A stretch of DNA of 64,000 nucleotides from Eudoraea chungangensis (GTDB lineage Bacteria; Bacteroidota; Bacteroidia; Flavobacteriales; Flavobacteriaceae): assembly GCF_029360665.1 (NCBI RefSeq), contig NZ_JARDUB010000001.1, positions 496,001-560,000 of the forward strand. Direction: 5' to 3'. The translations under genes and the position numbers were made by a program. Under the pieces are notes generated by a model. It saw only the letters and a list, made by a program, of their open reading frames with translations. It did not search any database and was not told the origin of the DNA. This document shows, piece by piece, positions 28,543 to 36,969 of this stretch (the first letter of the stretch is position 1; each line of letters starts with the position of its first letter).

Positions 28543-29517
28543 TTACCAAGGGTCTAAACCTAATAATTTCTTTCCCAGTTCACTTAAACTTGCCGTATCG
28601 TATTTCGTTTGTTCCCAATTTCTCGGGTCGCCTGGAAAAGCATAACCTTCTGGAGCAATTCGATTTTTCCATGAGTTAATACGCCAATTACGCAACTCTG
28701 TATTCTCTTCTTCCGCTGGCATCATGGAAATATACTGCGCTATTCTAACCCTGTCCTTTGACTTATTTGGCCGAATCCCATGAGGCTGTGTACTGTTGAA
28801 TATTAATAAGTCTCCGGCATTCAATTTTACTTTAACAAATTCCTTCTCTAATCCTGTAGTATCTGGCTGAAAATGATCTCTGTCTTCTGGCTGTGTTAAT
28901 TTCCAAGTGTCATAATTTCTATAAAGCCACGGAATACATTGGAAACCACCCATATCTTCATCATTCTGATCCGCCAGAGCCAAAACCCCTTGTACGTTCT
29001 GCGGTCTTGTCTCGGGGTCGTAATCCCAATGGATAAAACCTTTTCTTTCATGCCCCGGACGTTGCGGGAAATTAAGATTTGCCCGATCTATAGTGACCCA
29101 TAATTTCTCTGTCCCCCAAATATCAGCAAAGGCCTTATATACTCTGGGCATTTGTCTATTATTCCATAGTAATTGGTGGTTGTAAACCTCTACCATCCCT
29201 GTTCCGGTTAATTCTTTCATTTTCATTTCTGCACGTGAGGGGGCATACCATGTACTTGAATCGTCCGGATTTTTCTCATCAAACTCCCAGATAAAGTTAG
29301 CCGTTTGTTGGGCTTGTTCTTTGGGCACCGCATTTTTGATAACTATATAACCGTTATGTTTCCAAAACAACCAATCCTTTTCACTTAATACTTTTAGAGG
29401 TTCTCCATTGCTTCGGTCATTTAGTCTTTTCTGACTGCTTGTAGCCGTAGACGGATTACCTGGTATTTCTTCATGCGCCTTATTGGCCATTTCTAACTTC
29501 TGATCTGTTGCTTTCAT
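28543..29517 (-). CDS. Phytanoyl-CoA dioxygenase family protein
   Basis: Fe(II)/2-oxoglutarate-dependent hydroxylase of 324 residues. The iron-binding triad is visible: H-W-D-Y-D-P near residue 163 (HxD) and the distal His in T-Q-P-H-G-I-R-P near residue 239, with Arg of R-V-R-I-A-Q-Y to bind 2-oxoglutarate. The N-terminal 40 residues are polar and probably disordered. Family members hydroxylate compatible solutes, lipids or small metabolites; the substrate is unknown. It is divergent from an AraC regulator (136 bases between starts), which may control it. Confidence 0.85.
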   Translation of the reverse strand: MKATDQKLEMANKAHEEIPGNPSTATSSQKRLNDRSNGEPLKVLSEKDWLFWKHNGYIVIKNAVPKEQAQQTANFIWEFDEKNPDDSSTWYAPSRAEMKMKELTGTGMVEVYNHQLLWNNRQMPRVYKAFADIWGTEKLWVTIDRANLNFPQRPGHERKGFIHWDYDPETRPQNVQGVLALADQNDEDMGGFQCIPWLYRNYDTWKLTQPEDRDHFQPDTTGLEKEFVKVKLNAGDLLIFNSTQPHGIRPNKSKDRVRIAQYISMMPAEEENTELRNWRINSWKNRIAPEGYAFPGDPRNWEQTKYDTASLSELGKKLLGLDPW

Positions 29518-29653
29518 TTCTTTTTAATTTATAATAACAATAGTGTAAAATTATTCACATGAAACAATATGAACCACCTTGATATTGATAAAAATTTGTA
29601 TTATATTGACTTTATTGTACCGTTTTTTTAAAATAAAAGGCAATTTAGTAATA

Positions 29654-30505
29654 ATGGGGGTGAAAATTCAATTAGAAAAAATACGAACAGATGAGCAAAG
29701 GTCTTTTCGTTTACTTCATAATCCAAAGCTTAATGACCTGTTTTATTGGCACTTTCATCCTGAATATGAATTGGTCTATATTGAAGGTGTTAAAGGAACT
29801 AGACATGTTGGCGATCATATTTCTACATTTTACGGGAGTGACTTGGTTTTAATTGGTTCTAATATTCCGCATTTAAATTTCGATTATGGAATGCAGGATG
29901 AATATCGAAAAGAGGTTCTACACATCAGTCCTAACTTTAAATCCAAAATATTTCCTGAAATACCTGAATTAGATAAAATTAATACGCTTTTTGAAAAATC
30001 TAAATACGGTATTGCATTTGGTTCTTCAACAAAGAAAGAACTTGGAAGTATACTTAAAAGACTTCATAAACTTTCATCATTTGCACAATTCATGGCCGTT
30101 CTCGAAATTCTGGAATGTTTAGCACAGAGCGATGACTATAGCCTACTTCATAATGAACCCGTAAAAAGCAGGTATAATCAAAAACAACAAAACCGCCTAA
30201 GGGAAATTTATGCCTATGTTGACGAAAATTATCAAAAAAAGATCGCAATTGTGGAAGTGGCCGAACTATGCCATTTAGAAAAAGCAACTTTTTGCAGGTT
30301 TTTTAAAAAGGCTACTGGCAATACTTTTATTTCTTTCCTTAACCAATATCGTGTTAGTCAGGCAAAGAGACTTATTCTTTCAGGAAAGAACATCACAGAA
30401 TCATGTTATGCCAGCGGTTTCGAAAGTCTCTCTTATTTTAATCGTATATTTAAAAAAATAGCCAATGAGAAACCCTCTAGTTTTAGACAAAGAATTTTAA
30501 AGTAA
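29654..30505 (+). CDS. AraC family transcriptional regulator (cupin sensor)
   Basis: 283 residues from M-G-V-K-I-Q-L; a longer frame upstream is hydrophobic and not credible. Residues 1–130 form a cupin-like sensor (F-Y-W-H-F-H-P-E-Y-E-L-V near residue 33; I-G-S-N-I-P-H near residue 73), as in sugar- or metabolite-sensing AraC proteins. The last 100 residues carry two helix-turn-helix motifs: V-A-E-L-C-H-L-E-K-A-T-F-C-R-F-F-K-K and S-C-Y-A-S-G-F-E-S-L-S-Y-F-N-R-I-F-K-K. A possible promoter is TTTG, 19 bases, TACCGTTT (29595–29625). Likely regulates the divergent dioxygenase gene (inference from position). Confidence 0.9.
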   Translation: MGVKIQLEKIRTDEQRSFRLLHNPKLNDLFYWHFHPEYELVYIEGVKGTRHVGDHISTFYGSDLVLIGSNIPHLNFDYGMQDEYRKEVLHISPNFKSKIFPEIPELDKINTLFEKSKYGIAFGSSTKKELGSILKRLHKLSSFAQFMAVLEILECLAQSDDYSLLHNEPVKSRYNQKQQNRLREIYAYVDENYQKKIAIVEVAELCHLEKATFCRFFKKATGNTFISFLNQYRVSQAKRLILSGKNITESCYASGFESLSYFNRIFKKIANEKPSSFRQRILK

Positions 30506-30605
30506 AAATATCCATCAATAGGGCCGTTAATCTATCTTGTGCTTTTGCTCTTATATATTAGGGCAAGACCTTATTTTAATTACTTTTGAAATTATCCTTT
30601 ACTAT

Positions 30606-31607
30606 ATGGAACAAGACATTAAAATTGCGGTAATCGGGGGAGGGAGTTGGGCAACGGCCATCGTAAAGATGTTAACCGAAAACTCCGATGATGTTATATG
30701 GTATATGCGAAACAGTGATGCTATTAGCTATATCCAAAAACACAGACACAATCCTAATTATCTGACTTCTGTTGAATTTCAGACGGATCAGCTTTCCTTG
30801 ACCGATCAGCTTGATAAGGCTATCGAAGAAGCTAATCTCATCATATTTGCTATTCCCTCGGCTTTTCTTGAGGCAGAATTAAAAAAGCTCAGCATTCCTC
30901 TAAAAGATAAGATAGTTTTTTCAGCAATTAAAGGTATTGTTCCTGAGACCGGTCTTATTGTTGGAGAGCACTTTCATAAAAATTATGGAATACCAATGAG
31001 TAGCATAGGAGTTATAACAGGGCCTTGCCATGCAGAAGAAGTGGCTTTGGAGCGCCTCTCCTATCTAACAATTGCCTGTTCAGATACCACCAAGGCCTCT
31101 ATGCTCGCCAAACATCTAAACAGTAACTACATAAACACTAAAATTTCAGATGACATTATAGGCACAGAATATGCTGCAATGTTAAAAAACATATACGCTT
31201 TAGCCGCCGGAATCGCTCACGGATTAGGCTATGGAGATAATTTTCAAAGTGTTTTAATGAGCAATGCTATTCGTGAGATGAAGCGCTATATCTCTAGGGT
31301 GCATAAAATGAAAAGAAACATAAATAATTCGGCCTATTTGGGAGATTTATTGGTGACGGGATATTCCACTTTTAGCCGAAATCGAATGTTCGGCAATATG
31401 ATTGGAAAAGGATATCGTGTGCAAAGTGCCATGATGGAAATGAATATGGTTGCCGAAGGTTACTATGCCACAAAAAGCGCCTATGAATTGAAAAGTCAGT
31501 TTAAGAAAAAAGTCCGGACACCAATTATAAATGCCGTCTACAAGGTTTTATATAAAAATGCCAGTGCAAAGCAAACCTTTAAGGAGCTAGCGGATAAATT
31601 AGACTAA
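30606..31607 (+). CDS. gpsA: NAD(P)H-dependent glycerol-3-phosphate dehydrogenase
   Basis: Reduces dihydroxyacetone phosphate to sn-glycerol-3-phosphate for phospholipid synthesis; cytosolic. Start set at M-E-Q-D-I-K (30606), giving 333 residues. Nucleotide-binding V-I-G-G-G-S-W-A-T-A at residues 9–18 (A-T-A replaces the usual G-T-A-L), A-I-K-G-I near residue 107, G-P-C-H-A-E-E near residue 141, and catalytic Lys in Y-A-A-M-L-K-N-I-Y near residue 193. Plus-strand neighbour of the SUMF1-like and Gfo/Idh genes; the catabolic glpD lies 2.5 kb away on the other strand. Confidence 0.93.
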   Translation: MEQDIKIAVIGGGSWATAIVKMLTENSDDVIWYMRNSDAISYIQKHRHNPNYLTSVEFQTDQLSLTDQLDKAIEEANLIIFAIPSAFLEAELKKLSIPLKDKIVFSAIKGIVPETGLIVGEHFHKNYGIPMSSIGVITGPCHAEEVALERLSYLTIACSDTTKASMLAKHLNSNYINTKISDDIIGTEYAAMLKNIYALAAGIAHGLGYGDNFQSVLMSNAIREMKRYISRVHKMKRNINNSAYLGDLLVTGYSTFSRNRMFGNMIGKGYRVQSAMMEMNMVAEGYYATKSAYELKSQFKKKVRTPIINAVYKVLYKNASAKQTFKELADKLD

Positions 31608-31631
31608 CTATTTCCTTTTTTTTTGTAGCTT

Positions 31632-31660
31632 ACTACTTCTTTATGGAAGTAGTTTAAATT
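31632..31660 (+). terminator. Possible terminator after gpsA
   Basis: Perfect 8-bp stem ACTACTTC / GAAGTAGT (31632–31639, 31646–31653) with a six-base loop, followed by an interrupted T-rich stretch (TTAAATTTT). The weak U tract makes efficiency uncertain. It ends within 10 bases of the next start. Confidence 0.45.
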
Positions 31661-31662
31661 TT

Positions 31663-32697
31663 ATGAGCAGAATTATTCCCTTTTGTCTAAATCCAAGCAT
31701 ATTATTAATCCTTGTTTATATTCATTTATTTAGCTCTTATTTAATCTCTGGTGTTATAAAAGTGACCCAAGTACAGAAAAACTTGGCCCAAGACACTTTT
31801 GCAGACTATTCACAAGAAGTTTCCGGCACAGACATAGTCTTTGAAATGAAAGCTATTAAAGGGGGTATTTTTGCAATGGGCGATGATGAGCACAAGGCTG
31901 ATGAAAGCCCAAGTCATAAGGTAGAGCTAAGTGATTTTTATATGAGCACTTATGAAATTACCTGGGATCAGTACGAACTGTTTTTAGAAAGGCAAATTGA
32001 CGGAGTAAGAAATGAAGTAAAAGAGGATCAAATTGCATTAGATGTCGATGCCATAGCCTCGGCTACTCCGCCCTATGTAGATATGAGTCATGGCATGGGG
32101 AAAAAGGATTTTCCGGTGGTAAATGTTACCCAACATGCGGCCCTTACTTTTTGCAAATGGCTTAGTGCCAAAACCGGTAAGTTTTATAGACTCCCAACAG
32201 AGGCAGAATGGGAATATGCCTGTCGCGCCGGAAGCAACCAGGACTACTCTTTTGGAAATGACGAAAAAGAACTTTCGGCCTACGCCTGGTATGGAAGTAA
32301 CAGTAATAACAAATACCAAAAGGTTGGAACCAAATTGCCAAATGCCTTTGGACTATATGATATGCATGGTAATGTAGCGGAGTGGACTATGGACGGGTAT
32401 TCAAAAGATGGGTATTCAAAAACATCTGAAATTTTACAGAATCCATGGACAATACCAATTTCATTATACCCCAGAACGGTTCGTGGAGGTTCATGGATGG
32501 ATTCTCCCGAAGCTTTAAGGTCTTCTGCTAGAAAAGCTTCAACTCCAGAATGGAAAAGAATTGATCCGCAGATACCGAAAAGTAGATGGTGGCATACGAA
32601 TGCCCCGATGGTTGGCTTTAGAATAGTAAGCCCAAAAATTACTCCAAGCGAAGAAAAAATAGCCACCTATTGGTTAGAAGCCATTGATGATTTTTAA
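31663..32697 (+). CDS. SUMF1/FGE-fold exported protein lacking the catalytic cysteines
   Basis: 344 residues with an N-terminal hydrophobic segment (residues 8–32) acting as signal or anchor. From residue 65 the protein is a formylglycine-generating-enzyme-type fold: F-A-M-G-D-D-E, H-K-V-E-L-S-D-F-Y-M, Y-E-I-T-W-D-Q-Y, F-C-K-W-L-S-A-K-T-G-K-F-Y-R-L-P-T-E-A-E-W-E-Y-A-C, F-G-L-Y-D-M-H-G-N-V-A-E-W and V-R-G-G-S-W. In real sulfatase-modifying enzymes two Cys follow V-R-G-G-S-W; here the positions read M-D-S-P and R-S-S-A-R, so this is a structural relative, not a formylglycine synthase. It contains a 15-base in-frame tandem duplication at 32395–32424. The Tat-exported oxidoreductase follows 10 bases later. 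Confidence 0.85.
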   Translation: MSRIIPFCLNPSILLILVYIHLFSSYLISGVIKVTQVQKNLAQDTFADYSQEVSGTDIVFEMKAIKGGIFAMGDDEHKADESPSHKVELSDFYMSTYEITWDQYELFLERQIDGVRNEVKEDQIALDVDAIASATPPYVDMSHGMGKKDFPVVNVTQHAALTFCKWLSAKTGKFYRLPTEAEWEYACRAGSNQDYSFGNDEKELSAYAWYGSNSNNKYQKVGTKLPNAFGLYDMHGNVAEWTMDGYSKDGYSKTSEILQNPWTIPISLYPRTVRGGSWMDSPEALRSSARKASTPEWKRIDPQIPKSRWWHTNAPMVGFRIVSPKITPSEEKIATYWLEAIDDF

Positions 32698-32707
32698 ATA
32701 CAACAAC

Positions 32708-34039
32708 ATGAAAAAACAGCCTAGTAAATTAACTCGAAGAAAATTTTGTAAAAATACAGCCCTTGCAGGAGGAGCTATAATAACCACCCCTTTAGATGCC
32801 ATATCATCCGCTCATGTCCTTGGTGATGACAGCATAAAAATAGCCCTCATTGGTTGCGGCGGAAGAGGCACTGGAGCTGCGGCCCAGGCACTTAGTACTA
32901 AAGAAAATGTGAAACTCGTGGCAATGGCAGATGCCTTTCAAGATCGATTAGACAAATGTTTCAATGTGTTAAGTCAAAAATTTGCCAATACCGATAAAAT
33001 CGCCGTAAAGGAAGCAGACAAGCATGTCGGTTTTAACGCATATAAAGAAGCCATAGATAAGGCAGACGTGGTTCTGCTTACCACCACCCCCGGTTTTAGG
33101 CCGATGCATTTTCAGTATGCTATTGAAAAGAATAAACATGTTTTTATGGAGAAGCCTCTAGCCACAGACGCCCCCGGAATAAGGAGTGTTCTAAAGACAG
33201 CCGCTGAGGCAAAAAAGAAAAAACTAAACGTGGTTGTAGGGCTTCAAAGACATTACCAACTAAGTTATCTTGCTTGCTTAGACCAAATTAAAGCGGGCAA
33301 AATAGGTAAAATAGTATCCGGACAGGTCTATTGGAATAGTGCTGGGGTTTGGGTTAAAGAAAGGCAGCCCAAACAGACAGAAATGGAGTATCAGATGCGC
33401 AACTGGTATTATTTTAATTGGCTTTGTGGGGACCATATTGTAGAACAGCATATCCATAATATTGACGTGGCCAATTGGTTTATTGGCGAATTCCCTATTC
33501 ATGCTCAGGGCATGGGGGGTAGAGAGGTTCGTGTAGATAATAAATACGGACAAATTTTTGATCATCACTTCGTAGAGTTTACCTATCCATCTGGTGCTGT
33601 TATTTCCAGTCAGTGCCGTCATCAAAAGGGTTGTCTGGATAATGTTTCGGAGAGCTTTCAGGGAACCGAAGGGAAGATTTATACCGATTCACAAAACAAG
33701 GGAATAATTACTGGTTACGATGGTGAAACCATCTACGAACATCAGGGCGTGGATGATCCCAATCCATATCAGACAGAGCACGATAAACTCTTCGCCTCCA
33801 TACGGAGCGGTGGTTTAATTAGTGACGCAGAATATTCTGCCAAAACCACAATGACGGCCATTCTAGGAAGGATGGCTACCTATTCTGGGCAACAAATTAG
33901 CTTTGATGATGCCCTTAATAAAGGGCGAAGTATTATGCCTGATACTTTCAGCTGGGATAGCTTGCCCAAAGTGGTTCCTGACTCGGAAGGAGCTTACCCT
34001 ATACCTATTCCTGGTATTACGAAGGTTTTGGAATCTTAA
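32708..34039 (+). CDS. Tat-exported Gfo/Idh/MocA family oxidoreductase
   Basis: 443 residues from M-K-K-Q-P-S-K-L; the twin-arginine signal T-R-R-K-F-C-K-N is at residues 9–16, followed by a hydrophobic stretch and the A-H-V-L cleavage zone. Mature N-terminus is a Rossmann fold (A-L-I-G-C-G-G-R-G-T-G near residue 48); the Gfo/Idh E-K-P-L motif is at M-E-K-P-L-A-T-D near residue 150, and N-W-Y-Y-F-N-W-L-C-G-D-H-I-V-E-Q-H-I-H-N-I-D is a strongly conserved signature of the exported group. Export with bound NAD(H) as folded protein is the usual logic. Likely acts on a sugar or polyol in the periplasm; the substrate is unknown. It follows the SUMF1-like gene closely. Confidence 0.88.
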   Translation: MKKQPSKLTRRKFCKNTALAGGAIITTPLDAISSAHVLGDDSIKIALIGCGGRGTGAAAQALSTKENVKLVAMADAFQDRLDKCFNVLSQKFANTDKIAVKEADKHVGFNAYKEAIDKADVVLLTTTPGFRPMHFQYAIEKNKHVFMEKPLATDAPGIRSVLKTAAEAKKKKLNVVVGLQRHYQLSYLACLDQIKAGKIGKIVSGQVYWNSAGVWVKERQPKQTEMEYQMRNWYYFNWLCGDHIVEQHIHNIDVANWFIGEFPIHAQGMGGREVRVDNKYGQIFDHHFVEFTYPSGAVISSQCRHQKGCLDNVSESFQGTEGKIYTDSQNKGIITGYDGETIYEHQGVDDPNPYQTEHDKLFASIRSGGLISDAEYSAKTTMTAILGRMATYSGQQISFDDALNKGRSIMPDTFSWDSLPKVVPDSEGAYPIPIPGITKVLES

Positions 34040-34061
34040 AATGGAGTCTCGGGGTTTTGCT

Positions 34062-35729
34062 TTAGTCCCTTTCAATAGAGAAATCAGAGTGATCCTTTAT
34101 TAGTGCTTCCAGTTCATTTTTATAAGATGCAATTTGGTTGGCATCAAGTTCAAATACTGTTTTAAACTCTTTCAGAATAGCTTCTTGTAGATGAGCAATG
34201 CTCTCAATATCGAAATACAATCTTCCGGTTCTTCTTACAAAATAGTCGATTGGAGTAGTAGTCATTTCATAACGGATACAGAAGTGAAGCTCGGCTTTGG
34301 CCAAACGAATTAGGATATCTTCGTCGGTAAATTGTTTATAGTATTCAAGAATTTTTTCCGCTTGTTTCCCATATGTTGTTACCAAATACCAGGCATCATA
34401 TGGTTGAAAACCATCATTATTTAATTGGGAATAGACAGTATCAATGTATTTTTTTACATGCTTAAATTTTTTAAACCCGTTCCCGCACAACGGAATTTCT
34501 TCCGTAGAGCACTCCACATATGGCAAGCCTTCCTCTTCCTCTAGCTTTCTTGCAATTAGATTAACTGCCCGTTCTGCCATTTTTCTATACCCTGTTAGTT
34601 TGCCTCCTGCCATACTTATCAAACCAGTGTCAGAAGTAAAGATTTCATCCTTTCTAGAAAGTTCCGAGGCCGATTTACCTTCCTCGTGTATTAGTGGTCT
34701 TAAACCCGCCCAGGAGGACACAATATCTTGCATTTCCAAATTTATCTTAGGAAACATGTTATTCACTGCCGAAATTAAATAAATAGCATCGGCTAAGTCT
34801 GTGCGAACATTGTCTTTATCTTTATTAAAATTAGTATCTGTAGTCCCTACATAGGTTACCTTACCTCTTGGAATAGCAAAAATCATTCTACCATCAGGAA
34901 CATCAAAATATACAGATTGTTTTACGGGGAGTTTATAATGTGGAAAAACAAGATGAACACCTTTGGTTAGATGAAGTCTTTTCCCTTTTTTAGACCTATT
35001 TATTTGACGCATTTCATCTACCCATGGACCTGCTGCACTTATCACATGTTTAGCCTTTATCGAAAAGGCTTCCTTAGAAAATACGTCTGTTACTTCTATG
35101 CCCGAAATCTTATCGGCACTATAAATAAAATCCTCTACTTTGGCATAGTTTAAAGCAATACTACCGTAGTGCAAACTGGTTTTAATATTTTCAATGGTCA
35201 ATCTGGCATCATCTGTTCTATATTCTGCGTAGTATCCGGCTCCTTTTACTTTTTTCTTGGGCAGGAGAGGCTCTAATTCTAGCGCTTCTTTTTTCTCTAA
35301 CATTTTTCGCTTGTCCTCCCCACTTACCTGGGCTAATACATCATAAACTTTCAGTCCTATAGATGTGAGCCATTTACCGTAAGAACCTCCGTCAATTAAG
35401 GGCAATAACATTTTCTCCGGAAGTACCAAATGTGGCGCTAGTTTATGTACAATTGCCCGTTCAGAGCCAACTTCCTTAACAAGCCAAAAATCAAATTGTT
35501 TTAGATATCGCAGTCCTCCGTGGATTAATTTAGTAGACTTACTACTTGTCCCTGAAGCAAAGTCACCCTTTTCTATAAGGGCAACTTTAAGACCCCTAGA
35601 GGAAGCATCCAAGGCAATCCCAGCCCCTGTTATACCTCCTCCAATAACTACTAGATCAAAAACATCCGTCTTTAATTTAGCTATAATCGAACTTCTGTTT
35701 TTATTCGTAAATTCTATATACTTTTCCAT
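34062..35729 (-). CDS. glpD: Aerobic-type glycerol-3-phosphate dehydrogenase
   Basis: FAD enzyme oxidising glycerol-3-phosphate to dihydroxyacetone phosphate and passing electrons to quinones; membrane-associated. The 555-residue length is normal. FAD-binding V-V-I-G-G-G-I-T-G-A-G near residue 28, then G-T-S-S-K-S-T-K-L-I-H-G-G-L-R-Y-L near residue 60, both classical for GlpD, and a conserved C-terminal helical domain. Start ATG at 35729 with a good promoter 36–66 bases upstream. The 3' end converges on the Gfo/Idh gene with 22 bases between. Confidence 0.93.
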   Translation of the reverse strand: MEKYIEFTNKNRSSIIAKLKTDVFDLVVIGGGITGAGIALDASSRGLKVALIEKGDFASGTSSKSTKLIHGGLRYLKQFDFWLVKEVGSERAIVHKLAPHLVLPEKMLLPLIDGGSYGKWLTSIGLKVYDVLAQVSGEDKRKMLEKKEALELEPLLPKKKVKGAGYYAEYRTDDARLTIENIKTSLHYGSIALNYAKVEDFIYSADKISGIEVTDVFSKEAFSIKAKHVISAAGPWVDEMRQINRSKKGKRLHLTKGVHLVFPHYKLPVKQSVYFDVPDGRMIFAIPRGKVTYVGTTDTNFNKDKDNVRTDLADAIYLISAVNNMFPKINLEMQDIVSSWAGLRPLIHEEGKSASELSRKDEIFTSDTGLISMAGGKLTGYRKMAERAVNLIARKLEEEEGLPYVECSTEEIPLCGNGFKKFKHVKKYIDTVYSQLNNDGFQPYDAWYLVTTYGKQAEKILEYYKQFTDEDILIRLAKAELHFCIRYEMTTTPIDYFVRRTGRLYFDIESIAHLQEAILKEFKTVFELDANQIASYKNELEALIKDHSDFSIERD

Positions 35730-35764
35730 CCACTAGCAATTTAAAAGCATCGAATCGCTTTTTA

Positions 35765-35795
35765 CAAATCTAAATGAATAAAAAATGGAGGCAAA
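35765..35795 (-). promoter_or_regulatory. Promoter of glpD
   Basis: On the minus strand TTTG (35795–35792), a 19-base spacer and a full consensus -7 box TAGATTTG (35772–35765), 36 bases before the start codon. One of the best matches to the Bacteroidetes promoter in this window. Confidence 0.65.
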
Positions 35796-35882
35796 ATAAG
35801 GGATATCATTATTAGGTTAAGGGGGATGGTCAAAAATTGTATTCCCTTGAAAAAACCTAAAGAATGGTATTCAAAAATTCTT

Positions 35883-36239
35883 TTACTGAATATAATTTCG
35901 CTCTAAGAAGTAATTAACGATAGCTTCTTTCATCAGAACCGATTGCTCCCCCGCTTTAAGTGGTGGCAAATTTTCCTTTATCGTATAATGAGGCCATCCT
36001 TCCTCATCAAAATATTCAAATTCATAATAACCATAAGGTTCCAAAAGCTTGCAAATTGCAATGTGCATTAGATTGATCTTATCATCTTTTTTATAGCTCC
36101 TATGATAATTCCCCTTTTCTTGAACTCCAACTAAATAAATTATCCCGTCAAGTTCTAAAGGATCCCCATCACTAAATGTGGAAGATAGCTTCTGTACTAA
36201 TTCTTCCCATCTATCTTTTAAGACTATATCTCTGCTCAT
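35883..36239 (-). CDS. Small conserved hypothetical protein (118 residues)
   Basis: No domain recognised. An acidic and aromatic cytosolic-looking protein with no signal peptide or membrane segment. Segments that look conserved and might be used to search: L-E-L-D-G-I-I-Y-L-V-G-V-Q-E near residue 30, I-N-L-M-H-I-A-I-C-K-L-L near residue 55, and G-Y-Y-E-F-E-Y-F-D-E-E-G-W-P-H-Y near residue 70. Its start is ATG at 36239 with a full-consensus promoter upstream, and it is divergent from cvpA. I would expect homologues in other flavobacteria, but this is inference. Confidence 0.7.
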   Translation of the reverse strand: MSRDIVLKDRWEELVQKLSSTFSDGDPLELDGIIYLVGVQEKGNYHRSYKKDDKINLMHIAICKLLEPYGYYEFEYFDEEGWPHYTIKENLPPLKAGEQSVLMKEAIVNYFLERNYIQ

Positions 36240-36288
36240 TTACGCTCCACTTCGTTAATTGATAAAACCTTGGTCTTTTTAACCTTTT

Positions 36289-36322
36289 CAAAGGTACAAA
36301 TCAATATTCTATCTTTACAAAA
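36289..36322 (-). promoter_or_regulatory. Promoter of the 118-residue hypothetical gene
   Basis: On the minus strand TTTTG (36322–36318), a 21-base spacer and full-consensus TACCTTTG (36296–36289), 50 bases before the start at 36239. Confidence 0.55.
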
Positions 36323-36331
36323 ACTAATATA

Positions 36332-36826
36332 ATGTCTTTTCTTGATATCCTTTTTGTAGTTTTTTTGGCCTATGGATTATTCAAAGGTCTAAAGAATGGT
36401 CTGTTTGTAGAAGTTGCCTCCCTTATAGCACTTATTGTAGGGTTTTATGGGGCAATAAAATTTTCTTATGTGATTGGCGAATATCTTTCGCAAAATATGA
36501 GTTGGGATCCAAATGCCATAAAGTTAACCGCCTTTATAATTACATTTATTGCTATCGTAATTGTTGTAGGTTTGGCTGGTAAATTACTTACACAAATTGC
36601 CAACTTGGCCATGCTTGGTCTTATTAATAAGATTGCTGGAGGTATTTTTGGATTATTAAAAACTGCCGTTATTCTCGGCACCTTACTCTTTGTTGTTGAT
36701 GCCGTAGGAACATCTTTTAATCCGTCTGAGACAAATTTGGTTAAAGAATCTATTCTTTATACGCCCTTAAAAAATATTGGCGTGCTAGTCTTTGGAAATG
36801 TAATTGATGCATTTTCAGAACTTTAA
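36332..36826 (+). CDS. cvpA: CvpA family membrane protein
   Basis: 164-residue inner-membrane protein with four predicted helices: residues 4–22, 26–48, 62–82, 98–120. It shows the family pattern F-K-G-L-K-N-G-L near residue 18 and G-L-V/I-N-K-I-A-G-G-I-F-G-L near residue 97. CvpA proteins contribute to envelope integrity and colicin V production in E. coli; the molecular role is unsettled. A TATCTTTA box at 36310–36317 is a weak candidate -7 element just upstream. Confidence 0.82.
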   Translation: MSFLDILFVVFLAYGLFKGLKNGLFVEVASLIALIVGFYGAIKFSYVIGEYLSQNMSWDPNAIKLTAFIITFIAIVIVVGLAGKLLTQIANLAMLGLINKIAGGIFGLLKTAVILGTLLFVVDAVGTSFNPSETNLVKESILYTPLKNIGVLVFGNVIDAFSEL

Positions 36827-36902
36827 AAGGTAAAATTGACATTTTGTCGATTTCTTCTCCTTTTTCTCTTACTGATTAAACAATTTTTATAATATTGAGG
36901 AG

Positions 36903-36920
36903 AATACCACCTGTGGTATT
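36903..36920. repeat. Perfect inverted repeat upstream of the CAP lipoprotein gene
   Basis: AATACCAC / GTGGTATT, 8-bp arms with two bases between, at 36903–36920, about 50 bases before the ATG at 36970. There is no T run after it, so a terminator is unlikely; an operator or a small RNA hairpin in the leader fits better. Confidence 0.5.
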
Positions 36921-36969
36921 TCCCCATTTTATATTACCGTTTTTATCCTGCTTGCAAAGAATACACTAT

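Noticed and set aside
31863-32697. A formylglycine-generating (sulfatase-maturing) enzyme
   Set aside because: Fold is right but both catalytic Cys after V-R-G-G-S-W are absent, and no sulfatase gene is near.
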